Shown here piece after piece: positions 53,126-63,857 of a stretch of DNA of 64,000 nucleotides; position 1 is the stretch's first letter, and every line of letters begins with the position of its first letter. The translations under genes and the position numbers were made by a program. The notes under the pieces were generated by a model, which was given only the letters and a program-made list of their open reading frames with translations, searched no databases and had not been told where the DNA came from. Source of the stretch: PNON01 sp963757065 (GTDB lineage Bacteria > Chloroflexota > Anaerolineae > Anaerolineales > Anaerolineaceae); the NCBI GenBank assembly GCA_963757065.1, contig CAVWQC010000002.1, positions 248,001-312,000 on the forward strand, read 5' to 3'.

Positions 53126-55931
53126 TTAAGGTGTTTTCTTCGGTCGACCCCGGCCTTTTTGTGGTTTATCCTCCGGGGTTGTCGTACCTACAGATTTCGT
53201 TTTTGGGGATGAAATCTTACGAGTGGTACCAACTCCTTTTGGTTTAGGGCTTGTATTTTTCCTTTGACGAGCTGGATTATCACTCAGTTTCGGTTTTGTC
53301 ACTTTTTTGACCGACTTTGTCACAGTCTTCGCTTTTGACGACTTAACATCCTTTTTTGGTGACTGTATTAATGCTTCTTTTTTCGAGCTTGCCCTGGTTC
53401 TTTTTTCCGGCTTGAATAATTCCAATTGCAGGTTGGTCTCATCTTTCCCGGAATGTTTTCCTAATCCAGGATCCTCTTTTGTATGTTTCGCTTTTTTTCC
53501 AACCCCATCCCAAATGGTGGTAATGCCAATCACCTGGTCACCTGGTTTCACTTCCATCACCATCTTTCCCTGAGCTGCTCTACCCGCCTGTGGAATTTCA
53601 TCCACTTTCTTAGGTTTGGAAATGGATTTCATGAAGTGAACAATGAATTTTTCAGTGTTTTCTCCAACCATCATCCCGGCAATATGTTTTCCAGGGGTCA
53701 TCTTCCAACCAATCACTCCCATTCCATACCTGCCCTGGGTCGGGTAATCCTTGGCAGGTGTCCGCTTCGCCCTGCCATCAGTTGTCAGCAAAACCACTGC
53801 GTGATCCTTATTTATACAGGAAATGTTAACCACTTCGTCCCCTACACCAAGCTTAATTCCAGCTACGCCTGCAGCGACCAAACCTATAGGTCGTACTTCA
53901 TCTTCATTGAACCTGATACAAAATCCTTTGGTGGTAGCCAAAATAAAATCTGAACTTCCGTTGCTCTGCAGGACCCAACCCAGGATATCACCCTCATTAA
54001 CCTTACAGAGTTGGAATGTCTGCGCAGAAGGGCCGGGTAAATCTGTCGCAACCGATTTTTTCAACATACCACCCCTTGTGGCAGTGGTGATGAAAGTTGA
54101 ATCATTGAGCTGGCTTTTTTGCGGCAAGGAGAAGATGACTGCCAGGTTATCATCCGGATTCAATGCAGAAATTTTATGAACCGGTGTCCCCTCAGAGATT
54201 TGCGCGGCTTCTGGAACAGAATGTACTGGAATGGCTGCCGCTCGTCCAGTATCTGTTACAAGGTATAGTGTATGGTGTGTGTCACATTTCAATAACCATT
54301 CAGGGGCATCCTTACCAGACATCCACGGAGAAGAAGAGGCATTTGACCGGGCAATCTCACCTGCTTCGTTCACTCCAATCCAGACTTCTTCAGAATCCAT
54401 AAGGTCAGTGACAGTCAGCATTTGAGACAGGCTTCCACCTTCCTTCATGCCGATGATGTTTGTCTTCCTTTTATCTGAAAAACTCTTTTGAATTTCTGCT
54501 AATTCCTCGGCTACTTTTTGCCTGATCTTCTCTGGCGTCTTCAACAGGTCTTCAAGCATTCGGATGGTCTGTGAAACCTCACGATATTCATCCTCGAGCT
54601 TTTTTCGTTCAAGGGCAGCCAACCTTTTTAATGGCATATCCAGAATTGCCTGTGCCTGGATGTCTGATAACGAATATTTCTTGATCAGTCTTTCTTTAGC
54701 TTCTTCGGTGTCTGATGAGTTTCTAATTAGCTTTAATGATCTCATCCAGATATTTGATGGCTATGCGCAATCCTTCCAGAATGTGAGCCCGCTGTCGAGC
54801 TTTATCCAGCTCAAATTCACTTTTCCGTTGGATCACAACCAAACGATGGTCTAAAAATACCTTTAATGTTTGCTTCAAAGTTAATAATCGGGGTTCACCA
54901 CCTACCAGAGCCAACAGTGCTATACCAAACGTAGTTTGCATGGAAGTGCGTTTATATAGATTCCTGAGCACAACTTCAGGATCGATCGATTTGTTGAGTT
55001 CGATCACTACCCTCAGACCGTGCCTGTCAGATTCATCTCTCAGATCAACCACACCATCCATGTTGCCCGCCCTGACCAATTCGGCGATCTTTTCGATCAG
55101 CGAAGATTTATTGACCATGTACGGTAATTCTGTGATGATGATCCGATTTTTTCCCCTGTCCATCTCCTCTAAATGCGCCCTGGCCTGGATGATCACCTTT
55201 CCCCTGCCAGAGCCATAGATACTGGCCAGGCCCTCGCCTGCCGGGTCTTGAATGATCACACCACCAGTTGGAAAGTCCGGTCCTTTGATGAACTTCATCA
55301 GGTCTTCAACAGTCACATCGTCAAGTTGATTCCAGTGTTGGAGCATATATATAAGGGCATCCATCACTTCACCAAGATTATGAGGTGGTATGTTTGTGGC
55401 CATGCCGACAGCAATTCCTGTTGCTCCATTTACCAACAGGTTCGGGAAGGCAGCCGGAAGGACATCCGGCTCCATCAAAGTTCCATCAAAATTTCGTGAG
55501 AAATCAACTGTGTTCTTTTCGATTTGCCTCAGCATTTCGATGGAGGCCTGGGTCAGCTTGGCTTCTGTATACCGCATCGCTGCGGGAGGATCACCATCCA
55601 CACTGCCAAAGTTCCCCTGCCCATCCACGAGTAAACAACGCATGGAAAAATCCTGTGCCATGCGCGCCATGGCTTCATATACAGCCATATCCCCATGCGG
55701 GTGATATTTACCTAATACTTCACCCACGATACGGGCAGATTTCTTATAAACAGAATTGTTATTCAATCCCAGATCGTACATGGCGTAAAGAATTCTACGC
55801 TGTACAGGTTTTAATCCATCGCGTGCGTCTGGCAGTGCGCGTGATACGATCACACTCATTGCATAGTCAAGATATGATTGCTGCATTTCCTGGTCAATAT
55901 CAATTCGGCGAACCTGGTTTGGTGTAGTCAT
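53126..55931 (-). CDS. gyrA: DNA gyrase subunit A (frameshifted; basic AT-hook-like tail)
   Basis: The type IIA topoisomerase subunit that cuts and rejoins DNA. About 934 residues when restored. The breakage domain has the catalytic tyrosine Y121 in AAMRYTEAKL, HPHGDMAVYE in the quinolone-resistance region, and ends in the coiled coil (LEGLRIAIKYLDEII). The beta-pinwheel C-terminal domain has a degenerate GyrA box (TQGRYGMGV), so ParC cannot be excluded. The frame breaks near 54731, where one extra base separates DEIIK from LIRNSSDTEEAKERL. The last 95 residues are Lys/Arg/Ser/Pro-rich and end in GRGRPKK. ATG 55931 has AGAGAG upstream. gyrB is not here. Confidence 0.93.
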
Positions 55932-56034
55932 ATTCTCTCTTTTACTGAACACAAATAAGTTTCAAGATAATTCCGAAATTACAATAATAATCTTAAGAGT
56001 ATTTATATCACCGGTCAAGAAATATGGTCATGAA

Positions 56035-56062
56035 AAGACCCCGTCAAATTGACCGGGGTCTT
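56035..56062 (-). terminator. Intrinsic terminator after rpoC
   Basis: The inverted repeat AAGACCCCG (56035-56043) with CGGGGTCTT (56054-56062), with a small extra TCA/TGA pairing inside, lies 19 bp beyond the rpoC stop. Minus-strand RNA ends in TCTTTTC. It separates rpoC from gyrA, which must have its own start signals. Confidence 0.75.
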
Positions 56063-56080
56063 GCTTAAATTCGTCCTGTA

Positions 56081-59000
56081 TTATTCCGCGATGGGAAGCT
56101 CTAGAACTGGTGCTACTGTTTCTTCGGCCTCTTCCGGATAACCCTGCAATCCCAATGCTTTTGCTGCATCAAATCCAGACCCGGCGGGGATAAGTTTTCC
56201 GATGATGACATTTTCTTTCAAGCCGATCAATGGATCTTCGGTGGAAGCAATAGCTGCTCCAGCCAATACCTTGATGGTATGTTGGAAGGAAGCTGCAGAC
56301 AGGAATGAATCGGTGCTCAAGGAAGCTTTTGTTACACCCAGTAAAATTTCGGAGTAACGGGCAATTTGCTTACCCTGAGTTGTAAGTTCCTCATTCACTT
56401 TCTTAATTTCCAATCTGTCCACAAGGTCCAAAGGCAGGTACGGGGTATCTCCCGGTCGACGAACCTGAACTTTACCCAGCATTTTACGGATAATTACCTC
56501 AAAATGCTTATCGTTAATATTTTGTCCCTGAGAACGGTACACTTTTTGGATCTCGCTCATCAAGTACTTCTGGCAAGCATCGCGTCCCTTGATCTGAAGG
56601 ATCATATGCGGGTTGAGTGAGCCTTCTGTGATTTGCTGTCCAGCTTCAACATGGTCACCATCTTTGATGATCAAGCGTGCTGTGGAAGGAATTTCATATT
56701 CTCCATTTTCCTTCTGTTCGTAAGAAACGATGACGGTTCGACCTTCAATTCTTACCCGTCCAGAATGAGTAGTAGTGATTGTTGCATCATTCAAGGCGGC
56801 AACCAACCCACCAATTTCGATCTGGGTGGCATCTTCAACAGCAATAGTCCATTCTTCAGGAATGACGTACTCATCTGAAACCATTTCGCTGTTTTCTACT
56901 CGAACAATACGTAAATCAGCCATCTTTTCGTTCTGGAAGAAGTGAGCGACACCTTTAATTTCAGAAATGATCGCTTCACCTTTTGGCATTCTTCGCGCTT
57001 CGAACAATTCTTCTACACGAGGAAGACCGGTTGTTATATCTCCTCCGGCTGCGACACCACCAGTATGGAATGTACGTAAAGTAAGCTGGGTACCAGGCTC
57101 GCCAATGGACTGTGCTGCGACGACACCTACAGCTGATCCATGTTCAACAAGTGTCCCTCGACCCAGGTCCATACCATAGCATTTCTGACAAATGCCATGT
57201 GTTAATTCGCACATCAATGGTGAACGAACTTTAACTTCCTGGACCATGGCCTCTGTAACCCGGCGTACCCTTTCGCGGTCCAGAATCTCATCCCGTTCAA
57301 CGATCAATTCACCGGTGGCCGGATTATAGATATTTGCAGCAGCCAACCTACCATAGAGACGAACTCCCATCGGTTGACCAGCAACATCATCTTCCTTGCG
57401 GATATATACACCTTCTTCGGTTCCACAGTCTTCGGTATTGACGATAATATCCTGGGCAATATCCACCAGTCTTCGGGTCAAATAACCGGCATCAGCAGTA
57501 CGAAGAGCTGTATCTGCCAGACCTTTTCGAGCACCATGGGTTGAAATGAAGTACTCCAGGGCGGTTAATCCTTCGCGGAAGTTGGAAATAATTGGTAAGG
57601 GGATGATACGTCCTGATGGATCAGCCATCAAACCACGCATACCAGCCAACTGTGAAATTGGACCAAATCCACCTTTGGTTGCTCCGGAATTTGCCATGAC
57701 GGCAATATTTCCGTTTGGATCCATATAGTTGCGGACTGCATCACCAACCTGTTTGGTTGTTAACTGCCAGATCTCAATGACGCGTTCGTTCTGCTCTTGT
57801 TCGGTCAGTAAACCACGGCGGAAATCTTTTTGAACGTCTTCGACTTCACTTAATGATTTATTGATGATATCTGTTTTTTCTGGCGGAATAGTAATATCCG
57901 CAACAGCGATCGTAGCACCGGAAACCATTGCATAATGGAAACCGATATCCTTGATACGATCAGCAATTTCGGTCGTTACGTCCTGACCACAAATCTCATA
58001 TACGGTCGCTACCAGATCCTTCACAGCACCTTTTTCCAGTTCCTGATTAACAAACTGGATTTCAGGGGGCAATATCCGGTTGAATAGTACTCGTCCAACC
58101 GTAGAATTCAATATCCTGATCTCAGGTTTCAACAAGCGATTATTCTTATCGTCATACCAGGTTTCCATACGAATTCTGATCTTGGCGTGAATTTCAACCT
58201 GATCTAAACTGTATGCAAGTTCAACATCATCCATATCTGCGAAAATTCTGCCGTCGCCCTTGTGAGGACGGTTATCTTCTACAGTCAAGTAATACACACC
58301 CAGAACCATATCTTTGGATGGGGAAATAATTGGTTCACCATCGGCTGGTTTCAACAGGTTCTTCGATGCAAGCATCAAGGTACGGGCTTCTTTGACTGCC
58401 TTATCGGACAAAGGTACATGAACAGCCATCTGGTCGCCATCAAAGTCAGCATTGAAAGCTGTGGTAACCAATGGGTGTAATTGGATGGCGCTTCCTTCAA
58501 TGAGGACGGGTTCAAACGCCTGGATTCCCAGCCTGTGCAAGGTTGGTGCACGGTTTAGCAGGACAGGGCGATCACCAATGACTTCTTCCAGTACTTCCCA
58601 CATCTCAGGCCGGTTGCGCTCAATAAATCGCCTTGCGCCTTTTACATTTGCAGCAAAGTTATGAGATACAAGCCGGGAAATCACAAATGGTCGATATAAT
58701 TCTAACGCCATGGCTTTGGGCAGACCGCATTGATAAAGTTTCAATTGCGGACCAACAACAATCACCGAGCGTCCAGAATAGTCCACACGTTTTCCCAATA
58801 AGTTTCCGGCGGAATCTACCTTTTTTACCTTTAAGCATATCGCTTAAGGATTTCAATTCTCTGCGTCCACGGCGGGATAATGCTTTTCCACGCTGTGAAT
58901 TATCTACAAGGGAATCCACTGCTTCCTGGAGCATGCGTTTTTCGTTTCGAACGATAACATCGGGAGCACCAAGCTCCAGCAATCTTTTTAACCGATTGTT

Positions 59001-60326
59001 GCGATTAATCACCCGGCGGTAAAGATCATTCAAGTCAGATGTAGCAAACCTTCCACCATCAAGCTGAACCATTGGTCGCAGGTCTGGAGGAATTACGGGA
59101 AGAATGGTTAATATCATCCATTCCGGTCGATTTCCTGATCGTCTGAAGGCTTCTACAACTTTCAAGCGGGTTGTAGCTTTTTTACGTTTCTGTTTACTGC
59201 GAGAAGTCTTTACTTCGTGCCAGAGTTCTTCTGATAATTTTTCCAGGTCCAACCGGCGAAGAATATCATAAAAAGCTTCTGCGCCCATATCAGCCCGGAA
59301 AACCTGACCCCAGCGGGTCTTCAGTTCGCGATAACGGCTCTCACTTAAGAAAGTGAAGGTGCGCAATTCCTGTAATTCATCGCGTTGGTGAGATGAATGG
59401 CTTCGCCCTTCAACAGATTGGTCTTCGAGCTGGTTTCTCAGTTCATTCATCTGGAGATCTGATTCGGCTCGGACCGTTTCAACCAGCATCTTGACCTGTT
59501 CCAGTTCGCGTTCCTTCTGATCCTTCAACTCGGTTTCGATCTCTTCCAAGCGTTCTTTGACCAGTTTATTGATCTTTTTCAGAAATTCGCCAGTTACTGT
59601 GGCTCCAGCTTCTGCAATGACCACACCAGTGGATTTGAATAAAACCGGGGAGGAAAGCGCTGAACCCATTTTCTCTTGTAATTGTGTTTCAAGAGCCTGT
59701 CCTTCTTTAATTACAGGGTCAAGCTTCGTGGCTGTTTCTTCGTCATATCGTTCATCAATACTGGTTTTTTGTGTCTGGAATTCTGCCAGTTTCTTATCGC
59801 GACCAATCTTGACTTCCGCTATCTTCGAATTAATTGAGGTAGCCTGTTCCCGTTCGGAAACATTGATCTCATCCTGCAGACGTTTAAGTGCTTTTTGACG
59901 GGCATCTTCATCAACGTAGGTGATGATATATTGAGCAAAATACAACACCCGATCCAAATTGCGCCTGGAAATATCCAGCAGAAGACCCAAATAAGATGGA
60001 ATGCGGCGGGTATACCAAATATGGGCGATGGGGGTGGCAAGCTCAATATGACCCATGCGTTCACGACGCACTGATGAACGGGTTACTTCAACTCCGCATT
60101 TATCGCAAACGATGCCTTTGTATCTTGGATTCTTATATTTACCGCAATAGCATTGCCAATCTCTTGTGGGTCCAAAGATCGCTTCGCAAAACAAGCCGTC
60201 TTTTTCCGGACGTAGTCTTCTATAATTGATCGTTTCTGGTTTTAGGACTTCTCCATACGACCAACTTTTTATGGTTTCGGGAGAAGCAAGATTTATACGA
60301 AGTGCGGTTAAGCCCTTTGTTTCCAC
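56081..60326 (-). CDS. rpoC: RNA polymerase beta' subunit (frameshifted)
   Basis: The catalytic beta' subunit, about 1414 residues when restored. The first frame (60326 to about 58794) has the zinc site CYCGKYKNPRYKG...CDKC at about 58-80 and a long coiled-coil insertion (about 150-350). The second (from about 58793) has NADFDGDQMAVH with the Mg-binding aspartates, the second zinc cluster (CELTHGICQKCYG) and the trigger-loop region. An extra base in a run of four T (58790-58793; A on the coding strand, GGGAAAACG) breaks the frame between LIGK and RVDYSG. The start is GTG behind AGGAGG. rpoB is not adjacent. Confidence 0.95.
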
Positions 60327-60441
60327 TAAATACCTCCTACTGTGACTGGACCGGTAACATTAACGATTTAAAGCGCTTAGGTTGTAATCCCATCGCGCTT
60401 GATTTAAAATTAACAAACAGACATTATACGCATGAAATCTT

Positions 60442-60471
60442 ATTATACTAATTCATGCTCACTTTCGTCAA
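60442..60471 (-). promoter_or_regulatory. Promoter of rpoC
   Basis: Minus strand TTGACG (60466-60471), 18-bp spacer and TATAAT (60442-60447). A second TATAAT lies about 17 bp further downstream (60422-60427) without a strong -35. The 5' UTR to the GTG is about 110 bases. Confidence 0.75.
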
Positions 60472-60498
60472 GATAAGAATTGGAATTTGTGTATATTG

Positions 60499-63400
60499 TT
60501 ATTCGGATTGGACTGTAGGCTCTTCCTTTATCTGAGCTTCTTTTATTCTATCAACATCTACGACTGCTGGAATCTGCAGGAAGAAAGTACTGCCTTTCCC
60601 AAGTTGACTATCCACCCACACCTTGCCACCATGACGCTCAGCAATCGATTTTACGATCGCCAGCCCCATACTGGATGGTTTTTGAACATATCCCTCCCGT
60701 TGGGAGCTGCGGAAGAATTTCTCAAACAATCGGGGAATGTCCAACGGGGCAATTCCCTTACCATTGTCTTTTACTTCGAAAACAACAGATGCTGAATATT
60801 CTGAACAATTAATGGTAACCTGGCCACCGACTGGAGAATACTTAATTCCATTTTCGACCAGGTTATATAACGCCTGCTGTAAAAGGGCAGAATCGGCATT
60901 CACTATGGGGTCGCTTTCTTCGGCTATTTCGTTCAGAACCGTGATGTTTTTCTGCACTGCCTGCAGCTGAAGGGTGGCTTCCACTTTTTGAACCACCTCC
61001 TTGGCATGGACAGGCTCCAGTTGCAGCCCAATTCCCGCTTCAATACGGCCCAGGTCCAACAAGTTGTTAACAAGCCGTGACATGCTCTCAATGCCGGTGG
61101 TGATCTTCTTCACATAGTTTTTCTGCTGTTCATTCAACTCGCCAACCATTTGAAGCATGGTTGCATTTCCCCTCATCAGGGTAAGAGGTGTGCGTAAATC
61201 GTGACTGACTGTCGCTACGAATTCTGATTTGAGCGAATCAACTTCCTTAAAGTGGGTGATATCGCGGAGGATGCAAACCTTTCCAAGTTGTGTCGTTTCT
61301 ACAACCATATCAGCAATGGAAGCATAAAATACTCTTTGTTGATCAAGTCTGATCTCACGATTATTTGCTCCAGATCTAAGTAAACTGAGCAATTCCTGGT
61401 TTGATATCACATCCTGGATCTTTTTCCCCTCAATGAATAGCTCATTCATTTTGAATAGTTCCCTGGCCGGGTTGTTGGCCAGGATGATCGTTTCATCCTG
61501 GTCGATCACAAATATCGGGTCAGGTGTGGATTCAAGAATGGCTATCAATCTTTTCTTGCCCAGCTCAGCAGATTTGTATAGCCGGATATTTGTCACTGCC
61601 AGGCTGACATCTGAAGCGAGGGTTGACAGGAATTTAACTTCAGATTCCGGAAAAGACCGCGGTTGATCATATGCTGTCCACAAAATGCCAAGGAAACGAT
61701 TATTATTCCGGATGGGTACAGAAATTATTGCGGCCGGATTTAGCAATTCCGGATTTAGTTTTAAGACTCTTCCGCGGATTAAGTTGTTAAGGCTGATCAC
61801 ATCCCTGCTGCGGGTTAAAGCCATCACCTGTTCATCCAGGTAAGTATAGTATTTCAGTGTTTCACCCAGCCCAAAACTTGTGGGGGTATTCGAATATGGA
61901 TCAGTATCCGGTTCAGGCACAAGGACAATCCGCGCCATACTGCCGCCGTTACTAATTGCTGCTTCAAGGATCGGTTGGAGTGCTGATTCAAGATCAAGAT
62001 GGGTGGCTATTCCCTGGCTGACCGAAAGTAATAGATTCAACTCATCGATGCGGTCTTTTAAAGTCAGACGCATCTGTTCAAACATCTGTCCGAGTTGGCC
62101 GATCTCATCATCCCCGCGAATGTACTGGGTATGGTCCATCGTTCCTTTTGAGATCCTGTCAGCCTCATTGGTTAATACTTTGATGGAATAAGTGATGGAT
62201 GATAATCCGGCTTTAAAGATCAGGAATAATAAAACTGCTGCTGCAATGAGAATTGCAAACATGGGTAACGTGACTTCCCAGGTTGCCGCTTGAACTTCAG
62301 CGGATGGAACTGCCAGAACAACTGACCAATCCAAATTCTTGGAGGGTTTGTAGTAGATCAGTAGTTGATTATTGCCGGCAGTAGTCAATGTGTAAAAACG
62401 TTCTGCCGTAGATAATTCACCCGGGTAGGTGGAATTTAGGTAATCAACATTCTGATGGTAGATCACCTTCCCATTCTCATCAATGATATAACCTTCTCCG
62501 CCTTTTTGAGACATGTTATTTAGTAAGTAAATGGTGGACTGGGTATACGGATTGGTAGCCAGGTCACTTCTTCCCACCATTACCCCTCTTAACCTGCCTA
62601 AATCATCCTTTACAGGAACAGCAAAAGAAATTGTGACAGCATTGCTTCCCGCAGTCGAAAATGCTGTGTATGAGTTGAGAATTCCACCATTGACGGTTTG
62701 CTGGATAATCCCTATTTCCTCAAGTGAGAGCTGAGCGATACTGCTTTCAGGATAGCTGACAAGTACTTTGCCGTCCTTATCAACAAATGCTAGCTGCTTA
62801 AAGAATTGAATTGTCCTGATGCTTTGTGCCAGGCTGATTTGAATATCCTTCGTAGCATCACCATTCAGTGGTAGAGCACGTGCATACTGGGTCAGCAAGT
62901 CATTACCAGTATTAATAAAAAATGGGATTCCATCAGCAGCCACTTCGGCTGTACCTGCTAAACGTGCTTGTACCAGTTTTCTGGCTGCAGCTCCTGAAAC
63001 CAGCCAGGTTCCTACTAATAGAGCAAAGAATAGAAAGAAAACGAAAGGACCAACACCCGTGAAAAAACGTCTGGTAAGGACATTCTCGTCGGTTGCCGGG
63101 AACAATGGTCCAGGTTTGACCCAGCTAGCCTGGTAATAATTGGATAAGAAATACCCCACAATACCGGCAAGAATATTCGGGGTAATTAGCAAGACAAATG
63201 CACCAGCCAGGGTAAGAAGACTGCCTCCCAACTGACCGCTCAACATGCCGGGTTCACCAATCGAATAGTCTCCAATTGAAGTGACCATAAAGAAGGCGGC
63301 AGAAACCAGGGCTGCGATTAGCGGATTTCTGAGCAACCGGTAAACCCAGCCGCGATAGCGCATTCGAATTAACTCACAGTAAACAAGAGCAACGATGCTG

Positions 63401-63813
63401 TATTCAAATGGAATTAAAAGACTGTGCTGAGTAAAGGAACTAATCAGTAAACCTGTTACCCAGGCGGATATAACAGCATAAATTGGTGGCATTAATCCAC
63501 CAGCAAGGATCCAGGGAATGGCAGCAAAAAGTGGGATCAATAGTGTAGCTGATGCACCCACGTAAAGACTGTTTTGGACTTCTTCCAGGGAATTTAACCG
63601 CAATGCAACAAATAAGGATGTAAAAGGTACCAGGATGATCAATAATGCCAACAAAACAGAATTCCCCTGGTTTTTCTTTGGTCCCTTTTCTTGCCAATAT
63701 CGAAGACGCCAATATAAGATTACCAGGTAGAATCCAATAAGCCCCCAGCCTGTAATACTATGCGGCAATTGGAGGCCAAAAGGGTTCCCTATGAGAGTGA
63801 TAATAAATTCCAT
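60499..63813 (-). CDS. Multidomain sensor histidine kinase (7TM, dCache, HAMP, GAF, PAS)
   Basis: A 1104-residue orphan kinase. About seven spans in the first 230 residues, then a span at about 245-270, a large extracytoplasmic dCache-like region (about 275-500), a span near 510-530, HAMP (about 530-585), GAF (about 600-745), PAS (about 755-860), HisKA with the phospho-histidine in VSHDLRTPLTLM (about 865-876) and HATPase_c with N-box LVENGIKYSP, then GKGIAP and the G2 box MGLAIVKSI. There is no receiver domain and no response regulator gene in view. Signals sensed cannot be predicted; both external (Cache) and internal (GAF/PAS) inputs are possible. Confidence 0.9.
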   Translation of the reverse strand: MEFIITLIGNPFGLQLPHSITGWGLIGFYLVILYWRLRYWQEKGPKKNQGNSVLLALLIILVPFTSLFVALRLNSLEEVQNSLYVGASATLLIPLFAAIPWILAGGLMPPIYAVISAWVTGLLISSFTQHSLLIPFEYSIVALVYCELIRMRYRGWVYRLLRNPLIAALVSAAFFMVTSIGDYSIGEPGMLSGQLGGSLLTLAGAFVLLITPNILAGIVGYFLSNYYQASWVKPGPLFPATDENVLTRRFFTGVGPFVFFLFFALLVGTWLVSGAAARKLVQARLAGTAEVAADGIPFFINTGNDLLTQYARALPLNGDATKDIQISLAQSIRTIQFFKQLAFVDKDGKVLVSYPESSIAQLSLEEIGIIQQTVNGGILNSYTAFSTAGSNAVTISFAVPVKDDLGRLRGVMVGRSDLATNPYTQSTIYLLNNMSQKGGEGYIIDENGKVIYHQNVDYLNSTYPGELSTAERFYTLTTAGNNQLLIYYKPSKNLDWSVVLAVPSAEVQAATWEVTLPMFAILIAAAVLLFLIFKAGLSSITYSIKVLTNEADRISKGTMDHTQYIRGDDEIGQLGQMFEQMRLTLKDRIDELNLLLSVSQGIATHLDLESALQPILEAAISNGGSMARIVLVPEPDTDPYSNTPTSFGLGETLKYYTYLDEQVMALTRSRDVISLNNLIRGRVLKLNPELLNPAAIISVPIRNNNRFLGILWTAYDQPRSFPESEVKFLSTLASDVSLAVTNIRLYKSAELGKKRLIAILESTPDPIFVIDQDETIILANNPARELFKMNELFIEGKKIQDVISNQELLSLLRSGANNREIRLDQQRVFYASIADMVVETTQLGKVCILRDITHFKEVDSLKSEFVATVSHDLRTPLTLMRGNATMLQMVGELNEQQKNYVKKITTGIESMSRLVNNLLDLGRIEAGIGLQLEPVHAKEVVQKVEATLQLQAVQKNITVLNEIAEESDPIVNADSALLQQALYNLVENGIKYSPVGGQVTINCSEYSASVVFEVKDNGKGIAPLDIPRLFEKFFRSSQREGYVQKPSSMGLAIVKSIAERHGGKVWVDSQLGKGSTFFLQIPAVVDVDRIKEAQIKEEPTVQSE

Positions 63814-63857
63814 AATGTCAAGAGAGCGCCAGTAATTTTACTAATTATATATTTATA

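Noticed and set aside
58790..58793. Programmed ribosomal frameshift in rpoC
   Set aside because: The site is a plain four-base homopolymer with no slippery heptamer or stimulatory structure seen, and rpoC frameshifting is not an established mechanism; indel error fits better given eight other breaks nearby.
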